A DNA stretch of 38,485 nucleotides from VGBK01 sp964354255 (lineage in GTDB: Bacteria; Actinomycetota; Acidimicrobiia; Spongiisociales; UBA11373). Location of the stretch: assembly GCA_964354255.1 (NCBI GenBank), contig CAYGYX010000012.1, positions 1-38,485 of the forward strand. The letters are read 5' to 3'. Positions 8,423-16,759 of this stretch are shown piece by piece (the first letter of the stretch is position 1; every line of letters begins with the position of its first letter). Below the pieces are notes generated by a model. That model had not been told where the DNA came from, did not search any database, and saw only the letters and a program-made list of their open reading frames with translations. The position numbers were made by a program, and so were the translations under genes.

Positions 8423-8568
8423 TCAGTCCACTTTGACGGCGCGGAGACTAGAGCGGCCGGGCAAGGCTCCAGGGACGCTTCCTGAAGAGGCCTCTCAGCG
8501 ACCAGGGTCCGCCACCCAGCCGACTGCCGGGACGGGCCGAATCCGGCGGAGGCCAGACGCGGCGGCGG

Positions 8569-8574
8569 TACTCT
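8569..8574 (+). promoter_or_regulatory. -10 box (TACTCT) of a leaderless promoter
   Basis: TACTCT, then 6 nt, then the GTG start of the DUF2087 gene at 8581. No ribosome-binding site intervenes. Confidence 0.5.
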
Positions 8575-8580
8575 GGCGGG

Positions 8581-9141
8581 GTGCTGATCGGTCCAGCCGA
8601 GTTCCTGCGTATCGCCGTCGATCCCGTCCGCCTGGCCATCCTCGGCCGGGCCGCAGCCGGGCCCGTGGACGGCGACGGGCTCGCGACTGAGCTGGGGGAG
8701 GACCGGCGGAAGCTGCGGCGTGAGATTGGGCGCCTGGTGGAGACCGGCCTGCTCACTCGCGACCTCAGGCTGGACCGGGCCGCCCTGCGGGCGGTGGCGC
8801 TGGCTTTCCCCCAGGCGGCGCCCGCCGACCCGGTGCTGCTCAGCGGGCCTTGGACGGAGGACGAGGCGTACCAGCTTGCCCAGTGCTTCTCCGGGTCCCG
8901 CCTGATGGACATTCCCGCCAACCACAGCAGGCGCCGGCTGGTGCTGGAGCGCCTGGCGCAGGAGTTCGAGCCGGGGCTGCGCTACGACGAGCGCACGGTG
9001 AACGCCACGCTGCAGGTCTTCCACTCCGATCACACCACCTTGCGCCGGTACCTGGTGGATGAGGGCTTCCTGACCCGCGCCGAGGGCGTCTACTGGCGGA
9101 CCGGAGGCCGGGTGGGGCCGCCGCCGGCCGCTCGGGAGTGA
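8581..9141 (+). CDS. DUF2087-domain transcriptional regulator
   Basis: 186 aa. Residues about 1-60 form an ArsR-like winged helix (LRIAVDPVRLAILGRA, then LREIGRLVETGLL). Residues about 112-178 match the DUF2087 domain: RRLVLERLAQEF, RYDERTVNATLQVFH, then TTLRRYLVDEGFLTR and VYWRTGG. Proteins of this layout are annotated as putative transcription factors, and no ligand is known to me. It is divergent from the ABC importer operon across a 200-bp intergenic region with promoters on both sides, so it may control that operon. That is inference from position only. The start is GTG 8581, supported by the leaderless promoter. An alternative product name would be ArsR-family helix-turn-helix protein. 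Confidence 0.85.
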   Translation: MLIGPAEFLRIAVDPVRLAILGRAAAGPVDGDGLATELGEDRRKLRREIGRLVETGLLTRDLRLDRAALRAVALAFPQAAPADPVLLSGPWTEDEAYQLAQCFSGSRLMDIPANHSRRRLVLERLAQEFEPGLRYDERTVNATLQVFHSDHTTLRRYLVDEGFLTRAEGVYWRTGGRVGPPPAARE

Positions 9142-9193
9142 CCCGCCCCCTTGTGTCCCGAGTGATCCTCCGGCGTGGCAGACTCCGCCCGCA

Positions 9194-10642
9194 ATGAGCG
9201 CCACCACAGTCCCGGCCTGGGTCACCGACGCGATCTTCTATCAGATCTTCCCCGACCGCTTCGCCCGTTCGGAGAAGGTGCCCAAGCTGGCCCGCCTGGA
9301 GCCGTGGGAGGCCCCGCCCACCCGGCACGGGTACAAGGGAGGGGACCTGCTGGGGGTGGTGGAGCACCTCGACTGGCTGGGGGACCTCGGTGTGAACGCC
9401 CTGTACCTCAACCCGATCTTCCAGTCGGCCTCCAACCACCGCTACCACGCCTACGACTACTTCCGGGTCGATCCCATGCTGGGCGGCGACGAGGCGTTCG
9501 GCTCGCTCATCGCCGCCGCCCACGAGCGGGGCATCCGGGTGGTGCTCGACGGGGTCTTCAACCACACCGGGCGAGGCTTCTTCCCGTTCCACGACGTGCT
9601 GGAGAACGGGGCCGACTCGCCCTATGTGGACTGGTTCACCATCTACGGCACGCCGGTCAACGCCTACGACCTGAGCCGCCCCCCGGGCTATGAGGCCTGG
9701 TGGCGGCTGCACGCCTTGCCCAAGCTGAACACGGCCAACCCGGCGGTGCGTGAGTACCTCATGGGAGTGGCGGAGCACTGGATCCGGCGCGGGGTCGACG
9801 GCTGGCGTCTGGACGTGCCGGAGGAGATCACCACCCCGGGGTTCTGGGAGGAGTTCCGGTCCCGGGTGCGGGCGGTGAACCCCGACGCCTACCTGGTGGG
9901 GGAGATCTGGCACCTCGCCCCGCAGTGGACGGCTGCCGGGGACCGCTTCGATGGCGTCATGAACTACTCGCTCACCGAGGCGGTGCTGCGCTTCGCGGCC
10001 GGCCCGCACATCGACCCGCAGGTGGTCGCTCCGGTGAACCTGAGCCTGCGGCCGCCCCTCGACGGGCCGGGGTACCGCGACGCGATCGACCGACAGCTCG
10101 CCGCGTACCCGGCGGAGGCACAGTGGGGAAACCTCAACCTGATCGGGTCCCACGACACGGCGCGGGTGCTGAGCATGGTGGGGGAGGATGCCGACTCGGT
10201 CGTGCTGGCGGCGGCTCTGCTCTTCACATTCCCCGGGGCGCCCTGCATCTTCTACGGGGACGAGATCGGCCTTACCGGGCATCACGACCCGGGGGCGCGG
10301 GTGGCCTTCCCGTGGGACCGTCCGGAGTCCTGGAACCACCGCTTGCTCGAGGCCTTCCGGGAGCTGACGGCCCTCCGGCGGGCCCGTGCCGCCCTGCGGC
10401 GAGGGGCCTATCGGCACCTCCAGGCCCAGGGGCCGGTCTACGCCCTCGCCCGTGACCTGGACGACGAGCACCTGGTGGTGGTGGTGAACGCCGGGCACCA
10501 GTCGGCCGTCCTCGAGGTCCCCATGGCGGGTGAGGGCGGCGAGCGGTTATGGGGGAGGGGGGAGGCCCGCCTGGGGGATGGGCTCTGGCGGGCGCACTTG
10601 CCGCCGCGCTCGGCCGGGATCTGGTCGGTGGGGCAGGGCTGA
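9194..10642 (+). CDS. Alpha-amylase family glycosyl hydrolase (GH13), cyclomaltodextrinase/neopullulanase-like
   Basis: 482 aa. All GH13 conserved regions are present: region I DGVFNH (119-124), region II GWRLDV with nucleophile D207, region III VGEIW with acid/base E237, and region IV GSHD with D321. The opening DAIFYQIFPDRFA and YKGGDLLGVVEHLDWL are typical of cyclomaltodextrinase, neopullulanase and maltogenic amylase enzymes. The N-terminal CBM34 domain of those enzymes is absent, so this is a catalytic-core-only form with a short beta-sandwich C-terminus (about 405-480). There is no signal peptide, so it probably acts on maltodextrins in the cytoplasm. The start is ATG 9194. No other sugar gene lies nearby, and the substrate preference cannot be fixed from sequence. 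Confidence 0.93.
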   Translation: MSATTVPAWVTDAIFYQIFPDRFARSEKVPKLARLEPWEAPPTRHGYKGGDLLGVVEHLDWLGDLGVNALYLNPIFQSASNHRYHAYDYFRVDPMLGGDEAFGSLIAAAHERGIRVVLDGVFNHTGRGFFPFHDVLENGADSPYVDWFTIYGTPVNAYDLSRPPGYEAWWRLHALPKLNTANPAVREYLMGVAEHWIRRGVDGWRLDVPEEITTPGFWEEFRSRVRAVNPDAYLVGEIWHLAPQWTAAGDRFDGVMNYSLTEAVLRFAAGPHIDPQVVAPVNLSLRPPLDGPGYRDAIDRQLAAYPAEAQWGNLNLIGSHDTARVLSMVGEDADSVVLAAALLFTFPGAPCIFYGDEIGLTGHHDPGARVAFPWDRPESWNHRLLEAFRELTALRRARAALRRGAYRHLQAQGPVYALARDLDDEHLVVVVNAGHQSAVLEVPMAGEGGERLWGRGEARLGDGLWRAHLPPRSAGIWSVGQG

Positions 10643-10753
10643 ACCTACACTGCAGAGTGCGAGACGAGTGGCCTCGATGCCGGGTCGAGACTTCGGGGCC
10701 GACCCTCAGCTGCCGGTGGAGGTCGGGAAGCGTGGGTTGGGCGGGCAGCCCGG

Positions 10754-10759
10754 TACCCT
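10754..10759 (+). promoter_or_regulatory. -10 box (TACCCT) for msrB
   Basis: TACCCT lies 31 bp upstream of the chosen msrB GTG start. The leader contains GAGGAGAG as ribosome-binding site. Confidence 0.4.
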
Positions 10760-10784
10760 GCGGCCACCCAGCCGAGGAGAGACC

Positions 10785-11186
10785 GTGACGCAGGGCATGC
10801 CGGCCGGCGAGGCCGAGTGGAAGGCGAAGTTGAGCCCCGAGCAGTACCAGGTGCTCCGCTGCAGCGCCACGGAGGCGCCATTCACGGGCGCTTACTGGGA
10901 CACCAAGGACACGGGGAGCTACCGCTGTGCCGGTTGTGGGACGGTGCTGTTCCGCTCCGAGGCCAAATACGACTCGGGCACGGGCTGGCCCTCGTTCTGG
11001 GAGGCGGTCAACCCGGCCGCGGTCACCAGGCATGAAGATCGTTCGCTCGGCCGGGCGCGCACCGAGATCCGCTGCGCGTCCTGCGGCGGCCACCTGGGCC
11101 ACGTGTTCCCCGATGGACCGGCCCCCTCCGGCCTGCGCTACTGCCTGAACTCCGCCGCGCTCGACCTGGAGCGCGACGCCGGGTAG
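10785..11186 (+). CDS. msrB: Peptide-methionine (R)-S-oxide reductase
   Basis: 133 aa. It repairs the R-epimer of methionine sulfoxide in proteins. The family pattern is complete: YQVLRCSATEAPFTGAYWD, the zinc-binding pairs CAGC and CASC, GTGWPSFWEAV, GHLGHVFPDG, and the catalytic-Cys motif RYCLNSAAL near the C-terminus. It has no signal peptide and is a normal-length cytoplasmic enzyme. The frame is open further upstream, but the GTG at 10785 has a GAGGAGAG site at the right distance and gives the conserved family length. It is followed after 100 bp by the molybdenum hydroxylase genes, which seem to form a separate unit. Confidence 0.95.
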   Translation: MTQGMPAGEAEWKAKLSPEQYQVLRCSATEAPFTGAYWDTKDTGSYRCAGCGTVLFRSEAKYDSGTGWPSFWEAVNPAAVTRHEDRSLGRARTEIRCASCGGHLGHVFPDGPAPSGLRYCLNSAALDLERDAG

Positions 11187-11286
11187 CCGTGGCCGCGCTC
11201 GGAGGCGGCCGTCTCAACCCGCAGGGCGGTGTGGCATCATCGGGCCGCTGCGCCGCCGTCGGCGGCGCCGACCCGAGGAGAACCGG

Positions 11287-11832
11287 GTGGTGATGACGGT
11301 CCAGCCGGGCGCGGAGCCCCAACTCGCGGCGGAGCCTCGTGTGCTGAGGCTGCGGGTCAACGGCCGCGTGCACGACCTGGTCGAAGGCCGCGACTTCGAC
11401 AACTGGATGACGCTGGGCTACGTGCTGCGCGAGCACTTCGGGCTCACCGGCCTGAAGCTGGCCTGCGCCGAGGGGGCCTGCGGGGCCTGCACGGTGATCA
11501 TGGACGGCAAGGCGGTGCTCTCCTGTCTGGTGCTGGCCGTGGAGTGCGAGGGCCGCGCGGTGCTGACCATCGAGGGGCTGCCCGCCGACGATCCCGTGAT
11601 CCGGGCGTTCGCCGAGCAATGCGAGCCGGGTTACGGGACGGCGTTGCAGTGTGGCTATTGCACTCCCGGGTTCGTGATGACCGCCCGGGCCTTCCTTGAT
11701 GGCAATCCTCATCCAACGCTGGAGGAGGTCACGGAGGCCCTTGGGGGGAACATCTGCCGGTGCGGGTGTTATGCGGGGATCGGCCGGGCGGTGCTGCAGG
11801 CGGCCGACCGGGCGGCGGGGGAGGGGCGGTGA
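11287..11832 (+). CDS. Molybdenum hydroxylase small subunit, two [2Fe-2S] clusters (CoxS/HcrC-like)
   Basis: 181 aa. The plant-ferredoxin-like N-terminal domain holds C60, C65, C68 and C80 (LACAEGACGACT...SC). The C-terminal helical domain holds C122, C125, C157 and C159 (QCGYCTPGF and GGNICRCGCY). These ligate two [2Fe-2S] clusters that carry electrons between the molybdopterin subunit and FAD. C161 is an extra cysteine beside the usual CRC motif, where the family normally has Thr-Gly. The start is GTG 11287 (an ATG at 11293 is also possible), with GAGGAGAACC upstream. It overlaps the large-subunit start by 4 bp. The S-L-M gene order differs from the common M-S-L order of CO dehydrogenases. 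Confidence 0.94.
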   Translation: MVMTVQPGAEPQLAAEPRVLRLRVNGRVHDLVEGRDFDNWMTLGYVLREHFGLTGLKLACAEGACGACTVIMDGKAVLSCLVLAVECEGRAVLTIEGLPADDPVIRAFAEQCEPGYGTALQCGYCTPGFVMTARAFLDGNPHPTLEEVTEALGGNICRCGCYAGIGRAVLQAADRAAGEGR

Positions 11833-14344
11833 GGGAGCCGTTCACTCCGCGCCAGCCGCGCCGCTTTGTGGGTGGGTATCGGCCGCGCATCGATGGGTGG
11901 GAGAAGGCGTCGGGCCGGGCGCTGTATGCGGACGACGTGACCGGCCGGGTGCGCTTCCCCGACTTGCTGCACGCCCGGGTGCTGCGCAGCCCGCATCCCC
12001 ACGCCCGGATCCGCGGCCTCGATGTGAGCGCGGCGGCGGCCCTGCCGGGGGTGGTGGACATCCTCACCTTCTGCGACCCGGAAGTAGCCCGCCTGAAGCC
12101 CACGAGCGCGGGGTGGACCGACGGGGTGGACACCGTGTCGTACGACCGCATGATGTGGCGGAACTTCCGCGACCGCCGGGTGCTGGACGATCACGTCTGC
12201 TGGGTGGGGGACGAGGCGGGGGTGGTGGTGGCGGCGGAGAGCGAGTCGATCGCCGAGGAGGCGCTGCGCCTGATCCGGGTGGACTGGGAGGTGCTGCCCT
12301 TCGTGCTCGACCCGGCCGAGGCCGTCCAGCCCGGGGCGCCGGTGGTGCATCCGGAGATCGCCCCGGGGAACGTGTTGCCCCCGGACCCGGTGGGTGGGGG
12401 CGACGTGTTCGTTGAGAAGGGGGACGCGCTCGGCGCGCTGGCCGCGGCCGAGGTGGTGGTGGAGGGGACCTCGGTGTACCACAACGCCAACCAGGGCACG
12501 TTGGAGAACTGGTGCTGCCTGGCCCGTTGGGAGGGGGAGGTCCTCACCATCTGGTCGAACTCCTATGAGGCGGACCAGACCCGCATGCACATCAGCCAGA
12601 TGTTGGAGATGCCGCTGTCGCGGGTGCGGGTGATCTCGCACTACGTGGGCGGCCAGTTCGGCCGCAACGACACCGGCGACCAGCCTTTCTTCCTGTTCAC
12701 GGCGCTGCTGGCCCGGCGTACCGGCCGCCCGGTCAAGTTCCGCCACAGCCGCCGGGAGGCCTTCCACGACTCCCGCCAGCCGATCACCTATGAGGGCCGG
12801 TTGGGGGCTCGGGCGGACGGGACGATCACCGCCCTGGCGTTCAAGGCGGTCGGCAATGTGGGGGCCTACGCCGACCATTCGGTGTTTGCCCTCAAGTACG
12901 CCCCGGCCGAGGTGGCCGAGGTCTGCTTTGCCCACATCCCCAACCTGCGGATGGAGGCGTACGGGGTGTACACCAACGTCCTCCCCGGCTGCATGATGCG
13001 CGGGGTGGGGAACTCCCAGCTCAACCTGATCCTCGGCCAGCTGGTGGACCTGCTCGGCGAGAGGCTGGGCATGGACCCGCTCGAGCTGGTGGTGCGCAAC
13101 TTCGGGCACCGCTGGGAGGCCCTCCCCGATGAGAGCCTGGCGGCGGTGCTGGCCGAGGGGGCGAAGCGGATCGGATGGCATGAGAAGCGACGTGCTCCGG
13201 GGGCAGGCGAGACCGGCGAGGGCGGCGCCCGGCGGGGCGTCGGGTTCTCCTTNNNNNNNNNNNNNNNNNNNNNNNNNNNNNNNNNNNNNNNNNNNNNNNN
13301 NNNNNNNNNNNNNNNNNNNNNNNNNNNNNNNNNNNNNNNNNNNNNNNNNNNNCGGGGGCAGGCGAGACCGGCGAGGGCGGCGCCCGGCGGGGCGTCGGGT
13401 TCTCCTTTCATCCCGGCTGGCACGCGGAGTGGCAGGAGCTGCGGCGGGGGGAGATCCAGGTGGGGCTGCGCCTCAACCCCGACGGCACGGTGTTGCTCGA
13501 TGCCCCCACCGTGGAGACCGGCCCCGGGTCCAACACCTGCAACGTCCTGGGCTGTGCCGAGGCGCTCGCCTTCCTGGGGGTGCGGCCCGAGGACATCACC
13601 TGGGTCCCGGTGGTCGACACCGAGCGCGGCCTCAAAGACACCGTGCAGACCGACAGCTCGGTCTCCTTCCTGCAGTCGGAGGCGCTGGTCGAGGCGGCCG
13701 GGCAGCTCAAAGCGAAGCTGCTCGGAATCGCCGCCGCTCAGCTCGGGGTCGTCGCCGAGGAGCTGGACATCACCGACGGGGTCATCTCCCGGCGGGGCTC
13801 CGGCGGGCCGGGCGTGGACTTCCGCCGGGTGCTGTGGCAAGGCGACCTGGTGCCGATCTCGGTCACCGCCAGCCGGCTTCCCGCCGGCGAGGTGACCGGG
13901 GTGCCCTACCTGGCCGCTTTCGCCGAGGTGGAGGTGGACACCGCCACCGGGCGGGTGCAGGTGCTGCGGCTGGTGGTGGTCAACGACTGCGGCACCGTGA
14001 TGTATGCCTCGGGGGCCGAGGCGCAGCAGATCGGGGGGCAGTGCACCGGGGTGGGGGAGACCCTCACTGAGGAGATCATCTACGACCGGGCCAGCGGGGT
14101 GCCGCTGAACTTCAATTGGATCGACTACCGGATCCCGACCATGGCCGACCTGCCGGACATCGAGCCGGTGCTCCTCGAGGTGTGGCGGGGGGCCGGGGAG
14201 TACGGCGCCTGCGGGATCGGAGAAGGGGTGCTGACTTGCACCCCGCGGGCGATCCTCAACGCGCTCTACAACGCGATTGGGGTGCGCATCGACGAGATCC
14301 CGGTCACTCCGCAGAAGGTGCTCGCCGCGCTGGGGAAGGCCTGA
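11829..14344 (+). CDS. Molybdenum hydroxylase large subunit (xanthine dehydrogenase family), split by an assembly gap
   Basis: Collapsing the artificial gap (155 bases: 100 N plus one 55-bp copy) restores a single 786-aa frame, the usual family length. It binds molybdopterin cytosine dinucleotide and performs the substrate hydroxylation or reduction. Visible motifs are the N-terminal RIDGWEKASGRALYADD, the cofactor loop VGGQFG (273-278), the active-site-loop segment GCMMRGVGNSQ (387-397), and near the C-terminus GACGIGEG with the catalytic Glu (about 747). The CO-dehydrogenase signature AYRCSFR is absent, so this is not a CO dehydrogenase. GTG 11829 overlaps the small-subunit stop (GTGA). The substrate is unknown. 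The fused FAD subunit suggests relation to 4-hydroxybenzoyl-CoA reductase-like enzymes. Confidence 0.92.
13198..13407. other. Assembly gap (100 N) flanked by an identical 55-bp repeat
   Basis: Positions 13198-13252 and 13353-13407 are identical over 55 bp around exactly 100 N, the same arrangement as at 5540-5749. The apparent frameshift in the large-subunit gene comes only from this artefact, because removing 155 bases restores the frame. Confidence 0.92.
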
Positions 14345-14352
14345 GGCCCGCG

Positions 14353-16719
14353 GTGGAACTGCGCCCTTTCCGCCACACCACCGCCGCCACCCTGGAGGAA
14401 GCGGCCGGGCTGCTGGGCGATTCGCGCACCCGGGGGGTGGCGGGGGGGACCGACCTGCTGGGCGCCCTGCGGGACAACATCCACCCCGACTACCCGGAGC
14501 TGCTGGTCGACCTCAAGCGGATCCCCGGCCTCGGGCACATCCGGGAGGACCGGCGGGGCCTGCGGATCGGGGCGCTGGCCACCCTGGCCGAGGTGGCGGA
14601 GCACCCGGTGGTGCGGGAGACCTACCCGGCGCTGGCCGCCGCCGCCCGGTCGGTGGCTTCGGCGCAGATCCGCAACCTGGCGACCGTGGGCGGCAACATC
14701 TGCCAGGAGCCGCGCTGCTGGTACTACCGCTACCCGGAGAACCAGTTCCACTGCTCCCGCAAGGGAGGCAACGGCTGCCCGGCGATGATGGGTGAGAACC
14801 GCTACCACTCGGTCTTCGGCGCGATGCGGGCGACGGCGGCACCCTGCACCCGGGACTGCCCCGCCCACATCGACATCGCCGCCTACCTGAGCCTGCTGCG
14901 GCAGGGGGACCGGGACGGGGCGGCCGCGCTGGTGCTGGCGCGCAACCCGATCCCGGCCATCACCGGGCGGGTCTGCGCCCATTACTGCGAAGCCGGCTGC
15001 AACCGCGCCCACTACGACGAGTCGGTCTCGGTGCGCTCGGTCGAGCGCGGGATCGGCGACCACGCCCTCGACCATCCCCGCCGCTTCTACCGCGCCCCGC
15101 GCCGGCGCACCGGCCGGCACGTGGCGGTAGTGGGCTCGGGGCCGGCCGGCCTCTCCGCCGCCTACTTCCTGCGCCGCCTGGGCCACGAGGTCACCGTGTT
15201 CGACTCCATGCCCGAGGCGGGGGGAATGCTGGTCTACGGCATCCCCGCCTACCGCCTGCCCCCCGAAGTGGTCCGCCGGCAGGTGGCCGCCCTGGAGGGA
15301 ATGGGCATCGCCTTCCGCCTCGGGGCGCGGGTGGGGGCACGGGGCCTGTCGCTGGCCACGCTGCGGCGCCGCCACGACGGGGTCTTCCTGGCCACCGGGG
15401 CCTGGCGGCAGAAGACGCTGGGCCTGGCGCACGAAGAGCTGCTGACCCCCGGGCTCGACTTCCTGCGGGGGATTCACCAAGGGGTGGTGACCGGGGTGGG
15501 CCGCCGGGTCCTGGTGATCGGCGGGGGCAACGTGGCCCTGGATGTGGCCATCTCGGCGCTCCGGCTCGGGGCCCAGGACGTCAGCGTCGCCTGCCTGGAA
15601 AGCCGTGGCGAGATGCCGGCCTTCCCAGAGGACGTGGAACAGGCCTTGCGCGAGAAGGTGCAGGTCATGCCCTCCTGGGGGCCGCGCCGGGTGCTGGTCC
15701 GCGGCGGGGCCCTGGCCGGCATGGAGCTGGCCCGTTGCTCGGCGGTGTTCGACGCGGCGGGGCGGTTCGCCCCCGTCCTCGACCCTCGGGAGCGCCAGAC
15801 GGTCGGCGCGGACCAGGTCATATTGGCTATCGGCCAGGGAGCCGACCTCTCCTATGCGGGGCCCGCCCTGCGCCGCTCGGGACGGTTGGCGGTCGACGAG
15901 GAGACCGGCGCCACCGGCCTGCCCGGGGTGTTCGCCGGGGGTGAGGCCGCCGGCGGGCCGGCGACGGTGGTGGCGGCCGTCGCCGCCGGCCGGCGGGGCG
16001 CGCTGGGGCTGGACCGCCATCTGGGCGGGCGCGGGGTCCTCCCCGGCGACGCGGCCGGCGGCGCCGGCTTCGTGGAGGCCAACCCGGCGTCCCTCGCCCT
16101 CTCGCCGCGCGCCCCGGTGGAGGAGATCGCGCCAGAGGAGCGGACGATCTCCGGCGAAGACACCGCCACCCTGCCCTGGTCCACCCTCGAGAGCGAGGCC
16201 CGGCGCTGCTTCAACTGCGGGGGCTGCGCGGCCGTCAACGCCTCCGACCTGGCACCGGCCCTGGTGGCTCTGGGGGCGACCATTCAGACCACCAGGCGGG
16301 CCATCGCCGCCGAGGACTTCTTCGCCGTCGGGCCGCGGGCGACCACTGCCCTGGGGTCCGGCGAACTGGTGCGCGAGGTCGTGGTTCCGCGGCCCTGCGC
16401 CGGCACCCGGCAGTGCTACGTCAAGTTCCGCACCCGGCGCTCGATCGACTTTCCCATCGCCTCCGTGGCAGCGGTGGTCACCGAGGCCGGGGGAGTGGTG
16501 GCAGGGGCGCGCCTGGCCCTCGGTGCGGTGGCGCCGATCCCGCTGCGGGCCACGGCGGCCGAAGGGCACCTGCGTGGCCGACGCCTCGACAGCACCGCGG
16601 CCGCCGAGGCAGCCGCTCTGGCCGTGGCCGACGCCGCCCCGCTCGGGGAGAACCGCTACAAGGTTGCCATCCTGGAGGCGCTCGTGCGACGGGCCCTGGA
16701 AGGGCTCGCCGCCGGGTGA
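14353..16719 (+). CDS. Chimeric molybdenum hydroxylase FAD subunit with embedded GltD-like NAD(P)H oxidoreductase
   Basis: 788 aa, against about 290-330 for ordinary FAD subunits. Residues 1-116 are the FAD-binding lobe (GVAGGTDLL, then RNLATVGGNI). C117, C122, C134 and C142 in the pattern CQEPRCWYY...C...C resemble the [4Fe-4S] insert of 4-hydroxybenzoyl-CoA reductase HcrB. Residues about 160-560 are a complete GltD-type module, with cysteines C165, C169, C208, C212 and C216, a FAD site GSGPAGLSAAY (261-271) and an NAD(P) site VIGGGNVALDVA (388-399). CFNCGGC (619-625) then leads back into the FAD lobe at SDLAPALVALGA, and the CO_deh_flav_C domain fills about 675-785. It would let NAD(P)H exchange electrons with the molybdenum enzyme. 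GTG 14353 follows the large subunit by 8 bp. Confidence 0.9.
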   Translation: MELRPFRHTTAATLEEAAGLLGDSRTRGVAGGTDLLGALRDNIHPDYPELLVDLKRIPGLGHIREDRRGLRIGALATLAEVAEHPVVRETYPALAAAARSVASAQIRNLATVGGNICQEPRCWYYRYPENQFHCSRKGGNGCPAMMGENRYHSVFGAMRATAAPCTRDCPAHIDIAAYLSLLRQGDRDGAAALVLARNPIPAITGRVCAHYCEAGCNRAHYDESVSVRSVERGIGDHALDHPRRFYRAPRRRTGRHVAVVGSGPAGLSAAYFLRRLGHEVTVFDSMPEAGGMLVYGIPAYRLPPEVVRRQVAALEGMGIAFRLGARVGARGLSLATLRRRHDGVFLATGAWRQKTLGLAHEELLTPGLDFLRGIHQGVVTGVGRRVLVIGGGNVALDVAISALRLGAQDVSVACLESRGEMPAFPEDVEQALREKVQVMPSWGPRRVLVRGGALAGMELARCSAVFDAAGRFAPVLDPRERQTVGADQVILAIGQGADLSYAGPALRRSGRLAVDEETGATGLPGVFAGGEAAGGPATVVAAVAAGRRGALGLDRHLGGRGVLPGDAAGGAGFVEANPASLALSPRAPVEEIAPEERTISGEDTATLPWSTLESEARRCFNCGGCAAVNASDLAPALVALGATIQTTRRAIAAEDFFAVGPRATTALGSGELVREVVVPRPCAGTRQCYVKFRTRRSIDFPIASVAAVVTEAGGVVAGARLALGAVAPIPLRATAAEGHLRGRRLDSTAAAEAAALAVADAAPLGENRYKVAILEALVRRALEGLAAG

Positions 16720-16746
16720 GGCCGGTGTCTCTCCGGCCGGGCCGGG

Positions 16747-16752
16747 TAGGGT
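16747..16752 (+). promoter_or_regulatory. -10 box (TAGGGT) of a leaderless promoter
   Basis: TAGGGT, then 7 nt, then the GTG start of the glycosylase gene at 16760. No Shine-Dalgarno is visible. Confidence 0.5.
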
Positions 16753-16759
16753 GTCGCCC

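Noticed and set aside
11829..14344. Large subunit as a frameshifted pseudogene
   Set aside because: The apparent frame change equals 155 bases of artefact (100 N plus a duplicated 55-mer), and collapsing it restores the frame.
11287..16719. Operon as carbon monoxide dehydrogenase CoxSLM
   Set aside because: The large subunit lacks the AYRCSFR active-site loop, and the FAD subunit is a different, much larger chimera.
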